Shown in pieces: positions 29,914 through 38,465 of a stretch of DNA of 45,540 nt; the first letter of the stretch is position 1; the number at the start of each line of letters is the position of its first letter. The notes below the pieces were generated by a model that saw only the letters and a program-made list of their open reading frames with translations, had not been told where the DNA came from and did no database searches. The position numbers and the translations under genes are program-made. This DNA is from Gammaproteobacteria bacterium (GTDB lineage Bacteria > Pseudomonadota > Gammaproteobacteria > Xanthomonadales > SZUA-36), in assembly GCA_030428105.1 (NCBI GenBank), contig JAUIBE010000020.1, forward strand, positions 1-45,540, written 5' to 3'.

Positions 29914-31093
29914 CAACAGTGCCCAGCTCCTCGATGGTCACGCGGCCTTCCCTCAACAGGTTGGCGGCTTCTTCCTTGTTCTTGAGGGTTGCGAAGTAGT
30001 CCATGACCTCGGGGCTGAACTCGGCCATGGGTTTCGCCTTGGCCATCAGCATGGATGAGGCCACCGAGAAGTTGGTCGATACTGAGCCGCCCGATCCATT
30101 CGGTTGGGTAGACACTACCGCGTCCATCATGGCAGCGTTACTGTCGGCCAGGCTTCCGCCAATTTCATTGACCGTGCCGTAGACATCGGCGATGGTCCAG
30201 TCATCAATGTCGGCGCGCAGGCGGGTGGCGGCCTGGAGCTCCTGGCGCTCAGGTCCTTCGATGTAGCGCATCAGGTGCTGTTTCAGGTCTTCCTCGAAGT
30301 TGGGGAAGTACTGGCGGTTGCGCTCGTACATGCTGGAAACTTCGAAACCGCCGTTGCGGGTGTAGGTGCCGCGGTTGGAGTTGATGAACTCCTCGGCGTT
30401 GTCCTGCAGAAATCGCCGCACGTTTTCCGCGTTGTAGGCCTTCTTGCGAATGTTGGGCCCGCCGATGATGCCCTGGTACAGCCCGTACATGATCAGCGGA
30501 TCGTTGTCGTAGTTGGCTGGCAGGATCTTGTGCTGGATGTCGTTCAGGCTCAGTTGCACGCCCGAAACGGTGAGCACCTTTTCATCGAGAATGGATTTCC
30601 TGCCCACCAGTTCTTTCTTGAGGTTACGTTCAGGGTAGATCTTCACCAGCTCGTCGATGAGCGTGATGTTGTACAGGTTTAGCCAGTAGGCCAGTTGCTC
30701 CTTGCGCGAGAAGTTTTCCAGCGGAATCTTGTCGGGAATGGCTTCCAGGCTGTCCTGGACCTCTGACAGCATGGCGGCGTATTCCGGGTTCTTGTTGAAC
30801 TCCTCGTAAAAAAAGCGGTTGCCTTCCTTGGCGGTTGTGCGGCTCTTTTGAGCCTTCATTCGAGTGCCGGTCTTGGGTGGCTCCACCTTGTCGACGGTGC
30901 GGTCGGAACGCCCCAGGTCTACCACCATGTGGCGCAGGATTCCGTCCACGTCGTCGTACTGGATGGTAAATACGGACGCAGGGTCATGGCCTTTGAACGG
31001 TTCGGGCACTTGCGCGGCCAATGGGCTGGAAAACGCGCTTATTGTTAACAGGCAGGCAGCCAGCGCCGAAGCGTTGAATGTCTTGTCGTGCAT
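29873..31093 (-). CDS. Secreted DUF547 protein (paralogue 1)
   Basis: The 406-residue precursor has a signal peptide (cleavage near PLAAQ). The DUF547 core contains YWLNLYNITLIDELV, VSGVQLSLNDIQHKIL and YGLYQGIIGGPNIRKKAY. The extension HLMRYIEGPER and DWTIADVYGTVNEIGGS is shared with its paralogues, and the acidic tail (TIEELGTVDDN) matches paralogue 3. AAGGAG precedes ATG 31093. The gap to the oxygenase gene is 24 bp, and its 3' end overlaps the transglutaminase gene. Function is unknown; periplasmic location is predicted. The catalytic-looking Cys of canonical DUF547 is absent. Confidence 0.86.
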   Translation of the reverse strand: MHDKTFNASALAACLLTISAFSSPLAAQVPEPFKGHDPASVFTIQYDDVDGILRHMVVDLGRSDRTVDKVEPPKTGTRMKAQKSRTTAKEGNRFFYEEFNKNPEYAAMLSEVQDSLEAIPDKIPLENFSRKEQLAYWLNLYNITLIDELVKIYPERNLKKELVGRKSILDEKVLTVSGVQLSLNDIQHKILPANYDNDPLIMYGLYQGIIGGPNIRKKAYNAENVRRFLQDNAEEFINSNRGTYTRNGGFEVSSMYERNRQYFPNFEEDLKQHLMRYIEGPERQELQAATRLRADIDDWTIADVYGTVNEIGGSLADSNAAMMDAVVSTQPNGSGGSVSTNFSVASSMLMAKAKPMAEFSPEVMDYFATLKNKEEAANLLREGRVTIEELGTVDDNYNSEAEDDQN

Positions 31094-31117
31094 GGTTTCT
31101 CCTTCCGATTTTTGTGT

Positions 31118-32917
31118 TTACCCCGGATCGATATCACAAGGGACCGTCATACGGGGTAGTTCGCTTTCAAATGGATAGGTGCCGTGCCAGAAGTAGCTCG
31201 GGAAAAAGACGCATTTGCCGGGTTCCGGGCGGATGGCGCGGGCCACGGATTCGCGTTTCCCGAGGTTCATGGAGGTCTCGCCGAAGCGTATCCAGCCACT
31301 GCGGTCCTTGCTTTTTTCATCCTTCAGCGGCGGCAGGGCGATGTAGTTGCAGCAAGAAAGCCAGCCGTAGGGATGAATATGATTGGTGTGGTGACCGCCC
31401 GAGTGCAGGATGATCGACCAGTTGCCGGTGAATCGCGCCTTGCTGCTGATACGCGAGTAGAACGGGTGTTTCGGGTCGCGCGGCATGCCGACCAGGTACT
31501 CCCGCAACAGGGCCTGCACCCCGGTACGCAATTGCGCAACCAGTGGATGTGGATTATCGAACAGGGTGTCGAAGGTCTGGGTGCCGCCGCGCACGCTCTG
31601 GTCCAGCGGCTCACGACTGGCCGAGTGCAGCGTGGGCAGGAATTCCGCCAGCTCTTCCATGAACGCCTGAAGGCTGCTGTAGCCTGGGGGCGTGGGCAGG
31701 TCGAACACTCGAAGCAGGGTGTCGTAATCATTCAGCCAGTCGTGGCGATCATCCCCGGCCAGGCGCCACACGGTGCCGTGGTAGGCCCACACTTCCTGGT
31801 TGTAAGGCTGGATTTCCAGGGCCTGGTCAAGAAAACCGGAAGCCTTGTCGTAGTTCTCGAGCTTGATGTGAAGATTGGCGCTGTCGACCAGGAAACGCAG
31901 GTTGTCGGGTTCGCCGCGCAGGGCCTCTGACAGCAGCTGCTCAACCAGGCCATATTCCTCGCGCTTGAGGCGCTGGACCGCCATCGCGTGCACCAGGTGC
32001 TGGTCGCGTCCTGCGCGCGACAGGCCCTCCAGCAACACGTCGGTTGCCGCATCGTTATCGCCCGAAGAAATGTGACCGGCTGCCAGGTTGTGGTACAGCG
32101 GGGCAAAGTCGGGCACCAGGTCGATGGCTCCGCGGTAGGACTCGAGGAATCGCTCGTCTTCCTGCTGCCAGAAAATCTCGTTCAGGGAGCGGTGTGCTTC
32201 GATCATCGCCGGCCGTGAACGAATGGCGGCTTCAAAGTGACTGATGGCGCGTTCAAAGTCCTTTTCCCTGGAGTGCACCAGGCCCAGCTCATAGTGGATG
32301 GTGGCCGGGTCCGCGGTGCGGGCGAGCTCCGATTCCAGGAACTGCAGGGCGCCCTGCGGATCGTCCTTGCCGCGAATTTTTGCTGCCACCGCGACCGCGC
32401 GTACATCGCCGGGATAGCGGCCAAGCATTGCCTCGGAAAGCTGGCGGGCCTTTTCCGGGTCACCTGCCTCGCGGTAAGCGTTGACCAGCGCCAGTTCTAT
32501 GTTGGCGTTGCTGCCAATGCTCTGGGCCTGCTCGAGGTATTTGACGGCATCAGCCGTGCGGCCCTGGGCTTGCGCCATCAAGCCGCGGTTATACCAGGCG
32601 TCGGCCAGGTTGGGCTGGTACTTGATGGCGCGGGCGTAGGCCTCGTCGGCCTCCTGGAAACGGTGCGACTGCTTGAGCAGGTTGCCCAGGTTGGAAAGAA
32701 CAGCCGGCTGGCGAGGCTTGGAGCGCAGGCTGGCGCGAAAGTGTTTTTCCGCCTGGCGCAGTTGTCCCTGCCGCTTGCTCACCAGCGCCATCAGGTGGAG
32801 GATGTCCGGATGCCCGGGAGAGCGCTTGATCATGTCGTCGCAAACGCGGGACGCGGTTCCCAGGTCGCCGCCCTGGAAGGCGGTCTGGGCTTGTTGAAAA
32901 CTTTGTGCCAGGTTCAT
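31118..32917 (-). CDS. TPR-repeat 2OG-Fe(II) oxygenase
   Basis: The 599-residue protein has about ten TPRs over residues 5-400 (for example PAVLSNLGNLLKQSHRFQEA and ADAWYNRGLMAQAQGRTADA). A C-terminal domain of the putative 2OG-Fe(II) oxygenase type (2OG-FeII_Oxy_5/TIGR02466-like) follows. HTNHIHPYGWLS gives His513/His515, FWHGTYPF gives His578 and LPRMTV gives Arg589, matching iron and 2-oxoglutarate ligands. It lacks a signal peptide, so it acts in the cytoplasm, probably hydroxylating a protein or peptide held by the TPRs (inference). It is the first gene of the operon; no strong ribosome-binding site is seen before ATG 32917. Confidence 0.88.
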   Translation of the reverse strand: MNLAQSFQQAQTAFQGGDLGTASRVCDDMIKRSPGHPDILHLMALVSKRQGQLRQAEKHFRASLRSKPRQPAVLSNLGNLLKQSHRFQEADEAYARAIKYQPNLADAWYNRGLMAQAQGRTADAVKYLEQAQSIGSNANIELALVNAYREAGDPEKARQLSEAMLGRYPGDVRAVAVAAKIRGKDDPQGALQFLESELARTADPATIHYELGLVHSREKDFERAISHFEAAIRSRPAMIEAHRSLNEIFWQQEDERFLESYRGAIDLVPDFAPLYHNLAAGHISSGDNDAATDVLLEGLSRAGRDQHLVHAMAVQRLKREEYGLVEQLLSEALRGEPDNLRFLVDSANLHIKLENYDKASGFLDQALEIQPYNQEVWAYHGTVWRLAGDDRHDWLNDYDTLLRVFDLPTPPGYSSLQAFMEELAEFLPTLHSASREPLDQSVRGGTQTFDTLFDNPHPLVAQLRTGVQALLREYLVGMPRDPKHPFYSRISSKARFTGNWSIILHSGGHHTNHIHPYGWLSCCNYIALPPLKDEKSKDRSGWIRFGETSMNLGKRESVARAIRPEPGKCVFFPSYFWHGTYPFESELPRMTVPCDIDPG

Positions 32918-33015
32918 GGTTATCGGGATTCAGTGCCTGATCGTGCATTATTTGCTTGCTGTTATTATACTTTCTGCCCGCTTCGGAGCACATTGACACA
33001 TCGGGTTGCTAACGA
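32918..33015. promoter_or_regulatory. Divergent promoter region
   Basis: This AT-rich spacer separates the minus-strand oxygenase/DUF547 operon from the plus-strand gene at 33016. A perfect TATAAT lies on the minus strand (32969-32964), about 47 bp before the oxygenase start. The overlapping plus-strand TATACT (32966-32971) is 45 bp before the other start. Neither has a convincing -35 at 17 bp, so activator dependence is possible. Confidence 0.5.
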
Positions 33016-33507
33016 ATGAAAACCTTCTTTCTATCTTGCCTTTGGTTGGTTTTGACTCTGCCTTTTGCGCTTGCATGGGCCCAGGATGACGGCTCCGCCG
33101 TGCCCGACGTGGAAAGCCTGATGTCGGCGGAGGACTTCAAGGCTTCCGGCCTGGACAAGCTGACAGATGCCGAACGGGCGCACTTCAACGAATGGCTGGA
33201 ACGCTACCGCGAGGGCGCTGAAAAGGGTCCGGTGGTTCAGAAGCCGCCATCGCAGTGGACCGAGGAACAAAAGCAGGCCGAGAAGGATTTCAACATCAGC
33301 GCCAAGGTGATTCCTTCGTTCCGGGGGTGGTCAGGAAAAACCACCTTCCGCCTGGACAATGGCCAGACCTGGCAGCAGCGCATGCCTGGCAAGTTTTACT
33401 ACTCCGGCGCCAGCACAGAAGTAACCATCACGCGCAATTTCATGGGGCGTCACGTACTGGAGCACGTTGAATCCGGCCGCTCGGTCCTGGTGAAACGCGT
33501 CGACTAA
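33016..33507 (+). CDS. Secreted conserved hypothetical protein
   Basis: The 163-residue precursor has a signal peptide ending LAWAQ (about residue 23). The mature part has a helical segment (SAEDFKASGLDKLTDAERA, then HFNEWLERY) and a C-terminal beta domain, SFRGWSGKTTFRLDNGQTW to HVESGRSVLVKRVD. That domain looks like a small barrel recurring in uncharacterised gammaproteobacterial periplasmic proteins. No catalytic motif is evident. It stands divergent from the DUF547 operon and 1 bp before modA, so it may be co-transcribed with the molybdate genes, although a functional link is not obvious. Confidence 0.75.
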   Translation: MKTFFLSCLWLVLTLPFALAWAQDDGSAVPDVESLMSAEDFKASGLDKLTDAERAHFNEWLERYREGAEKGPVVQKPPSQWTEEQKQAEKDFNISAKVIPSFRGWSGKTTFRLDNGQTWQQRMPGKFYYSGASTEVTITRNFMGRHVLEHVESGRSVLVKRVD

Positions 33508-33508
33508 G

Positions 33509-34267
33509 GTGACCAAACGGCCTCGCCTGGCCATGATACTGATCGCGGGAGTTGCAGCGTTGCTGGCGCTCCCGGCCCAGGCGGATGTTGTGGCCGTGGC
33601 GGTTGCTAGCAACTTCCGGCCCGCGCTGCAGGCGTTGGAGCCGGCATTCACCGCCCAAACCGGGCACACCCTTTCGCCCAGTTACGGCTCAACCGGCAAG
33701 CTTTACGCGCAGATTATTCATGGCGCGCCGTTCGCGCTGTTCCTGGCTGCCGACGCCGAACGGCCCATGCGCCTGGAACAATCGGGGGCAGCAGTTGCCG
33801 GCACACGGTTCACCTATGCGGTTGGCAAGCTCGTGCTTTGGCGCGGCGAACCCGGAAGTGCGGACATTGGCGTGGATTTCCTTGAATCCGGTGCGTTTCG
33901 CCACCTGGCCATCGCCAACCCCGATACCGCGCCTTACGGCCGGGCCGCAAAGCAGGCGCTGGAGCAACTGGGCCTGTGGGAGGCGCTTTCCCCGCGCATC
34001 GTGCGTGGTGAAAACATCGGCCAGGCTTTTGCTTTTGTTCGCTCTGGCAACGCCGAGTTGGGCTTTGTTGCGCAGTCACAGCTCGCCTTGGATCCGCTGG
34101 AGCCGCCCGGGTCATCCTGGTTGGTCAGTGAAGACCTCTACGACCCGATCGAGCAACAGGTGGTTTTGTTAAGGGATGAGCCTGCCGCGCGCGCCTTCCT
34201 GGAATTCCTTCAAGGCGAGGCGGCGCGTTCAATCATCCAGTCCCAGGGCTACGGCCTGGCGCCATGA
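33509..34267 (+). CDS. modA: Molybdate ABC transporter, periplasmic binding protein
   Basis: The 252-residue precursor has a signal peptide ending ALPAQA. It shows the ModA landmarks: [17 protein letters not shown], a serine-containing loop [13 protein letters not shown] that binds the oxyanion, and [18 protein letters not shown] with [14 protein letters not shown]. It captures molybdate (possibly tungstate) in the periplasm. GTG 33509 directly follows the upstream stop. ATG 33533 is an alternative but would shorten the signal's basic start. Its stop overlaps modB as ATGA. Confidence 0.93.
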   Translation: MTKRPRLAMILIAGVAALLALPAQADVVAVAVASNFRPALQALEPAFTAQTGHTLSPSYGSTGKLYAQIIHGAPFALFLAADAERPMRLEQSGAAVAGTRFTYAVGKLVLWRGEPGSADIGVDFLESGAFRHLAIANPDTAPYGRAAKQALEQLGLWEALSPRIVRGENIGQAFAFVRSGNAELGFVAQSQLALDPLEPPGSSWLVSEDLYDPIEQQVVLLRDEPAARAFLEFLQGEAARSIIQSQGYGLAP

Positions 34268-34944
34268 TCTCTGCGGGCGACATCACTGCACTCGGGGTGA
34301 CCCTCAAGCTCGCCGCGGTTAGCACCGCCGTGCTGTTGGTGCTGGGCATTCCGCTGGCCTGGTGGCTGGCGCGCAGCCGCTGGCGGTTCAAGTTCTTGCT
34401 CGAGGCGCTGCTGGCCTTGCCGTTGGTGTTGCCGCCCACGGTGCTCGGCTTCTACCTGCTGATTGCGCTGGGGCCGGATGGCCCGGTTGGCGCTTTGACC
34501 ACCGCCCTGGGCGGCTCAACCCTGGCGTTCACTTTCGGCGGGTTGGTAATTGGCTCGGTGGTGTACTCGCTGCCATTCGTTGTCCAGCCGCTGCAGAACG
34601 CGTTCAGCGCTATTGGCAATCGGCCGCTGGAAGCGGCAGCCACCCTGCGGGCATCGCCACTTGACCGCTTCTTCACCGTGGCGCTGCCGATGGCGAGGCC
34701 GGGCATCATTACCGCCGCGGTGCTGGGTTTTGCCCACACCATCGGCGAGTTTGGCGTGGTGTTGATGATTGGCGGCAACATTGCCGGCCAGACGCGGGTG
34801 GCGTCTATCGCGGTCTACGACCACGTCGAGAATCTTGATTACGTGAATGCCCACTGGTTGTCGGCGGGCCTGCTGGTGCTTTCATTCGTGTTGCTGGTCG
34901 TGGTTTACGCCATGAACCGAAGGGTGAGGGTGATGCCGGCATGA
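34264..34944 (+). CDS. modB: Molybdate ABC transporter permease
   Basis: The 226-residue inner-membrane protein has about five helices. The EAA-type loop that contacts the ATPase is [20 protein letters not shown], and [15 protein letters not shown] and [15 protein letters not shown] are family blocks. It forms the dimeric channel for molybdate. It overlaps both modA and modC by ATGA, so the three are translated as a coupled unit. Confidence 0.94.
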   Translation: MISAGDITALGVTLKLAAVSTAVLLVLGIPLAWWLARSRWRFKFLLEALLALPLVLPPTVLGFYLLIALGPDGPVGALTTALGGSTLAFTFGGLVIGSVVYSLPFVVQPLQNAFSAIGNRPLEAAATLRASPLDRFFTVALPMARPGIITAAVLGFAHTIGEFGVVLMIGGNIAGQTRVASIAVYDHVENLDYVNAHWLSAGLLVLSFVLLVVVYAMNRRVRVMPA

Positions 34945-36008
34945 GCATCGAGGGCCGGTTTCACGCACGCCTGGGTAGTTTCCAGCTTGCGGTCGAACTT
35001 GCGCTGCCGTCACGCGGTGTCACTGCCCTGTTTGGTGAGTCTGGCGCGGGCAAAACCAGCGTGCTGCGCGCCATCGCGGGGCTGGATTTTCATCCAGGCA
35101 GCCAACTCAGCGTCAACGCTGATGTTTGGCAGGACGAAGGGGTGTTCCTGCCTCCGCACAAGCGCCCGGTAGGCGTGGTGTTCCAGGAAGCCAGCCTGTT
35201 TCCGCACCTCGATGTGCGCGGCAACATCGACTACGCGAGGAAGCGCGCCGGGGCAGGGCAGGGTGCGGTCGACCTGGAGCGGGCGATTGAAACCCTGGGG
35301 CTGGCAGCACTGATGTCGCGAAGCGTGGACGTGCTTTCCGGCGGCGAGCGGCAGCGGGTGGCCATCGCCCGGGCGCTTGCCGTGGGGCCACGCCTGCTGC
35401 TGATGGACGAGCCCCTTTCCAGCCTGGACGCGGCGCGCAAGTCGGAGATTCTGCCCTACCTGGAAGCGCTGGTGCGCGAAGTGGAGATTCCGGTGATTTA
35501 CGTCAGTCACTCGCTGGATGAAGTGGCTCGCCTGGCCGATCACCTGGTGTACCTGGAAAACGGTGCGGTGGCTGGCGCCGGCCCGGTTGGTGAAGTGCTG
35601 ACCGCGCCTGACCTGCCACTGGCCAGGGGCAGCCAGGCAGAAGCGCTGTTCGAGGCCACAGCCGGTGGCTATGATGAACGCTACGCGCTCAACCTGCTGG
35701 ATTTTCCCGGCGGCGTGTTTGTCGTTCCGGGCGAGCGGTTGGCGGCCAATTCAAAGGTGCGCTTGCGCGTTGCCGCCCGTGATGTCAGCCTGACCCTGAG
35801 CCCACACAGCGAGACCAGCATTTTGAACGTGTTTCCGGCCAAAGTTGAAAGCCTCAACCCTTCAGGACGCGCCCAGGCGGTGGTTCGCCTGGATGTCGGC
35901 GGTGAAACCATGCTCGCGCATCTCACCCAGAAATCGGTGGAATCGCTGGCGCTGGCCCCTGGCATGGCGGTGTTTGCCCAGGTCAAAAGCGTGGCGGTGC
36001 TGGCATGA
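34941..36008 (+). CDS. modC: Molybdate ABC transporter ATP-binding protein
   Basis: The 355-residue ATPase has Walker A GESGAGKT (32-39), the Q-loop [12 protein letters not shown], signature [15 protein letters not shown], Walker B LLLMDEP and the switch His in YVSHSLDE. The C-terminal part (about 290-352) is the molybdate-binding TOBE (MOP) domain, which senses intracellular molybdate. It powers ModAB. No modE regulator gene is present in the window. The stop overlaps the carbonic anhydrase start as ATGA. Confidence 0.95.
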   Translation: MSIEGRFHARLGSFQLAVELALPSRGVTALFGESGAGKTSVLRAIAGLDFHPGSQLSVNADVWQDEGVFLPPHKRPVGVVFQEASLFPHLDVRGNIDYARKRAGAGQGAVDLERAIETLGLAALMSRSVDVLSGGERQRVAIARALAVGPRLLLMDEPLSSLDAARKSEILPYLEALVREVEIPVIYVSHSLDEVARLADHLVYLENGAVAGAGPVGEVLTAPDLPLARGSQAEALFEATAGGYDERYALNLLDFPGGVFVVPGERLAANSKVRLRVAARDVSLTLSPHSETSILNVFPAKVESLNPSGRAQAVVRLDVGGETMLAHLTQKSVESLALAPGMAVFAQVKSVAVLA

Positions 36009-36631
36009 GCGAGATCCTGCCGGCCGCCGCAGCGCTGCAACGCCTGCAAGAGGGTAACCGCCGCTTCGTTGAAGGCGCGGGCGGTGATGCGCGCCACTCC
36101 GGCCCGCCGGACAAGGCTTCGGCCAGCCAGCCGCAAAAGCCCTTTGCCATCATTCTTGGCTGCTCCGATTCGCGGGTGCCGGCGGAAATCGTCTTCGACC
36201 AGGGCCTGGGCGACCTGTTCGTGATTCGCGTGGCCGGCAACGTGGTGGCGCCCTCGCAGGTCGACAGCGTGGAGTTCGCCGCCTCGCAGTTTGGAACGCG
36301 CCTGGCGGTGGTGTTGGGTCATAGCCAGTGTGGCGCGATACTGGCGACCATTGACGAGGTGCGTCGCGACGAGTCGCAGCGTTCGCCCAACCTGCGTTCG
36401 ATTGTCGACCGGGTGCGCCCCGCGGTGGAACCGCTGGTGCGGGCCCAGCAGGGCATGGCCGAGGATGAACTGGCGCAGCAGGCGGTGCGCGCCAACGTGC
36501 GCGCTTCGGTGGCCCAGGTGAAGTCCGGCTCGCGCGGTATCGAGGCTTTGGTGCGTAGTGGTGGCCTGCAGGTCGTCGGCGCGGAATACTGCCTGGAAAC
36601 CGGCGTGGTGACCTTCCTCGAAGACCGCTAG
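36005..36631 (+). CDS. Beta-class carbonic anhydrase
   Basis: The 208-residue enzyme has zinc ligands Cys53 (GCSDSR), His106 and Cys109 (GHSQCG), with the catalytic Asp55-Arg57 dyad intact. VIRVAGNVV and SVEFAASQFG are conserved family blocks. It interconverts CO2 and bicarbonate in the cytoplasm. It is unusual that it begins inside the modC stop codon, making it the fourth gene of the molybdate operon. A link through a molybdenum-dependent formate or CO2 enzyme is conceivable but not shown here. Confidence 0.94.
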   Translation: MSEILPAAAALQRLQEGNRRFVEGAGGDARHSGPPDKASASQPQKPFAIILGCSDSRVPAEIVFDQGLGDLFVIRVAGNVVAPSQVDSVEFAASQFGTRLAVVLGHSQCGAILATIDEVRRDESQRSPNLRSIVDRVRPAVEPLVRAQQGMAEDELAQQAVRANVRASVAQVKSGSRGIEALVRSGGLQVVGAEYCLETGVVTFLEDR

Positions 36632-36647
36632 CGGCGGTCGGCTTGTC

Positions 36648-38339
36648 GTGAGCGAGTCCACCGACGACTGGTTGCTGACCTATTGCGTTTCCCAGCCGGG
36701 TTTGTGCCTGGTTCCGATTGAAGCCCTTTCATCCCGCGGCGTATCGCCTGCTTTTGCGCAGGCACTGGAGGAGGCGAGTCCGCTACCCCGGGGCTGGGGC
36801 GAGCGCTTCAACCTTGCCTTCGTTCGCTATTGGAAATGCGCCGCCGCGCTGCATGCCGCGGCCCCGCAGTACTGGTTGCCACCGCGTTGCCAGCACGTCG
36901 CGCTGGTCACCGATGCTTACAAGGCCCGTCCGTTCTTCCAGCCATTTCACCGCAATAGCTGGTTGCTATACGCCGGGGATTTCGAGGCCGCGCAGTCCAC
37001 CACCGAGTTTAGCGCCTGCCTGATGCTGTACGCCGAGCGCCTTGGGCTTGCGGGCCAGATCGTGCCGGCACTGCACGCGATGCTGCCGTACTTCCTGACG
37101 CTCGATAGCACGCAGCGGCGCGCGTTCAAACGTGGCTGTGAGCGCACAAAACGGCCCGACGCCGATGGCTGGCGCGCGCTGGGGACGGCGCAATCATGGG
37201 TCAGGTCTCTGTTCCACGAAACCATCAGGAAGCCGCGGGCGCCGCAGCCCGGCATGCGCATCCAGCGCGAGAATGGCCTGATTGTGCCGGCTGACCTGGC
37301 GCAGCCACTGGCAGAACTTCAGCAGACCTGGGGCGAGTGCGCCAGCGAGGTACTGCGCAACTACCGCGCCGGGCATGGCAACCGGGGTGAGTCCGGCGCC
37401 GCGCTGGGCGCGTGGCTGGCGGAGCATCAGCCGCAGGCGCTGCTTACCGGTGAGGACGGGGAGATCCTGTGGCAGCCGGACCGGCCGGAAGACCTCGATC
37501 GCCTGGAGCCGCTGGCTGCGCAAATGACGGCCGAGGGAGTGCAAAGCATTTGCAAGGACCTGGAGGTTATCGACCAGCACACGCGCCGCTTCCTGGGTTC
37601 ATTGCGCAAGCCGGATGAGCTGGCGCGCCCGGCACCGCATATGACCGAGGGCGGTTTGAGTTATGTTCATGCGGATCGGCGGCTCATCGCCTATAACATC
37701 GGCCCGGGCCAGAACGCTTATCGCCTGTGGGAAGCCTCGCCACCCTACGAACGCCTGATGCTGGGTGCGCGAACCGTGCACGAGTGGGGCCACCTGGCGG
37801 CTGAGTCTGGCTGGGTTCCGATACCACCCGAGCGGGTGGCGCAACGACAGGCCGCCGTTGATCGGCTTGGCCGCATATTCGATACGCTGGCCGAACAGGC
37901 TTCGCCGCACCTGCAACAGGTAACCCGGCCGTTGCGCGAGCAGCTTTTGGACAAGCATGAAAGTGTCGGCCAGGGCCTGACCCAGGCCATGCTGCGGCGC
38001 ATCGAAGACTACATGGCCAACCTGGTGGCACGCCATTTCCTGAGCGATGAGGAGATGGACACCTACGTGCGCAACAACGTCGCCAGCCGGATTGGCGAGT
38101 ATCACCCCGCCGATATCTACATGGAGCTCATCCGCCTGGCCTACGAATACCAGTACCTGGCCCTGAGCCGGATTGCCAACCCCCGCGCGTGGTTTTTCAC
38201 CAGCACCTGGGTAAGTGAGCGGTTTATCGAGCGTGGCGTGGTTTCGGCTGCCCAGCTTGATGAAATTATCGATACCGTTGCAGAGATTTGCGCCTGTTAC
38301 GAGGTAGACCCCGGCGCTTTTGATTTTCCTCTCGGCTGA
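36648..38339 (+). CDS. Large uncharacterised protein with a HEWGH zinc-binding motif
   Basis: The 563-residue soluble protein lacks a signal peptide. The only clear motif is VHEWGHLAAESG (His378, Glu379, His382), a HExxH zincin signature, preceded by the aromatic-rich YNIGPGQNAYRLWEASPPYERLML. Acidic residues after NLVARHFLSDEEM could supply a third ligand. The N-terminal 200 residues contain several cysteines, and the rest is helical. I do not recognise the family. GTG 36648 is 16 bp after the carbonic anhydrase stop, with no good ribosome-binding site, so it is probably the last gene of the mod operon. It may be a metalloprotease or a metal-dependent lyase. Confidence 0.75.
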   Translation: MSESTDDWLLTYCVSQPGLCLVPIEALSSRGVSPAFAQALEEASPLPRGWGERFNLAFVRYWKCAAALHAAAPQYWLPPRCQHVALVTDAYKARPFFQPFHRNSWLLYAGDFEAAQSTTEFSACLMLYAERLGLAGQIVPALHAMLPYFLTLDSTQRRAFKRGCERTKRPDADGWRALGTAQSWVRSLFHETIRKPRAPQPGMRIQRENGLIVPADLAQPLAELQQTWGECASEVLRNYRAGHGNRGESGAALGAWLAEHQPQALLTGEDGEILWQPDRPEDLDRLEPLAAQMTAEGVQSICKDLEVIDQHTRRFLGSLRKPDELARPAPHMTEGGLSYVHADRRLIAYNIGPGQNAYRLWEASPPYERLMLGARTVHEWGHLAAESGWVPIPPERVAQRQAAVDRLGRIFDTLAEQASPHLQQVTRPLREQLLDKHESVGQGLTQAMLRRIEDYMANLVARHFLSDEEMDTYVRNNVASRIGEYHPADIYMELIRLAYEYQYLALSRIANPRAWFFTSTWVSERFIERGVVSAAQLDEIIDTVAEICACYEVDPGAFDFPLG

Positions 38340-38363
38340 GTCGGGCCAACGTCAGTTCGATCG

Positions 38364-38396
38364 TTGCATATGCAAATGCAAATCATTATCATTTGC
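38364..38396 (+). promoter_or_regulatory. Promoter with overlapping Fur box
   Basis: TTGCAT (38364-38369) and TATCAT (38387-38392) are spaced by 17 bp. The 19 bases 38372-38390 match the Fur consensus at 15 positions, including AATCATTATC exactly, and GCAAAT...ATTTGC extends the palindrome to 38396. Binding of Fe-Fur would cover the -10, so iron should repress the downstream receptor gene. Confidence 0.85.
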
Positions 38397-38411
38397 GTTA
38401 ACGATGACGTT

Positions 38412-38439
38412 GGGTAACCGGACGGTCCGGTTTTTACCC
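38412..38439 (+). promoter_or_regulatory. Hairpin with T tract in the heme receptor leader
   Basis: ACCGGA and TCCGGT pair around CGG and are followed by five T residues (38431-38435). Outer bases GGGTA and TACCC could extend the stem. It lies about 15-20 bp after the predicted transcription start and just before AGGAGA at 38452. It resembles an attenuator or a short intrinsic terminator in the leader. Confidence 0.45.
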
Positions 38440-38465
38440 GCCGCGACCACCAGGAGAAAGGTTCG

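Noticed and set aside
28657-29985. 442-codon plus-strand frame opposite the transglutaminase-like TPR gene
   Set aside because: The minus-strand product has a lipobox, a catalytic triad and TPRs; the plus-strand translation has none.
32993-32998. TTGACA as a -35 for the gene at 33016
   Set aside because: Its -10 would fall inside the coding region, so it cannot drive that start.
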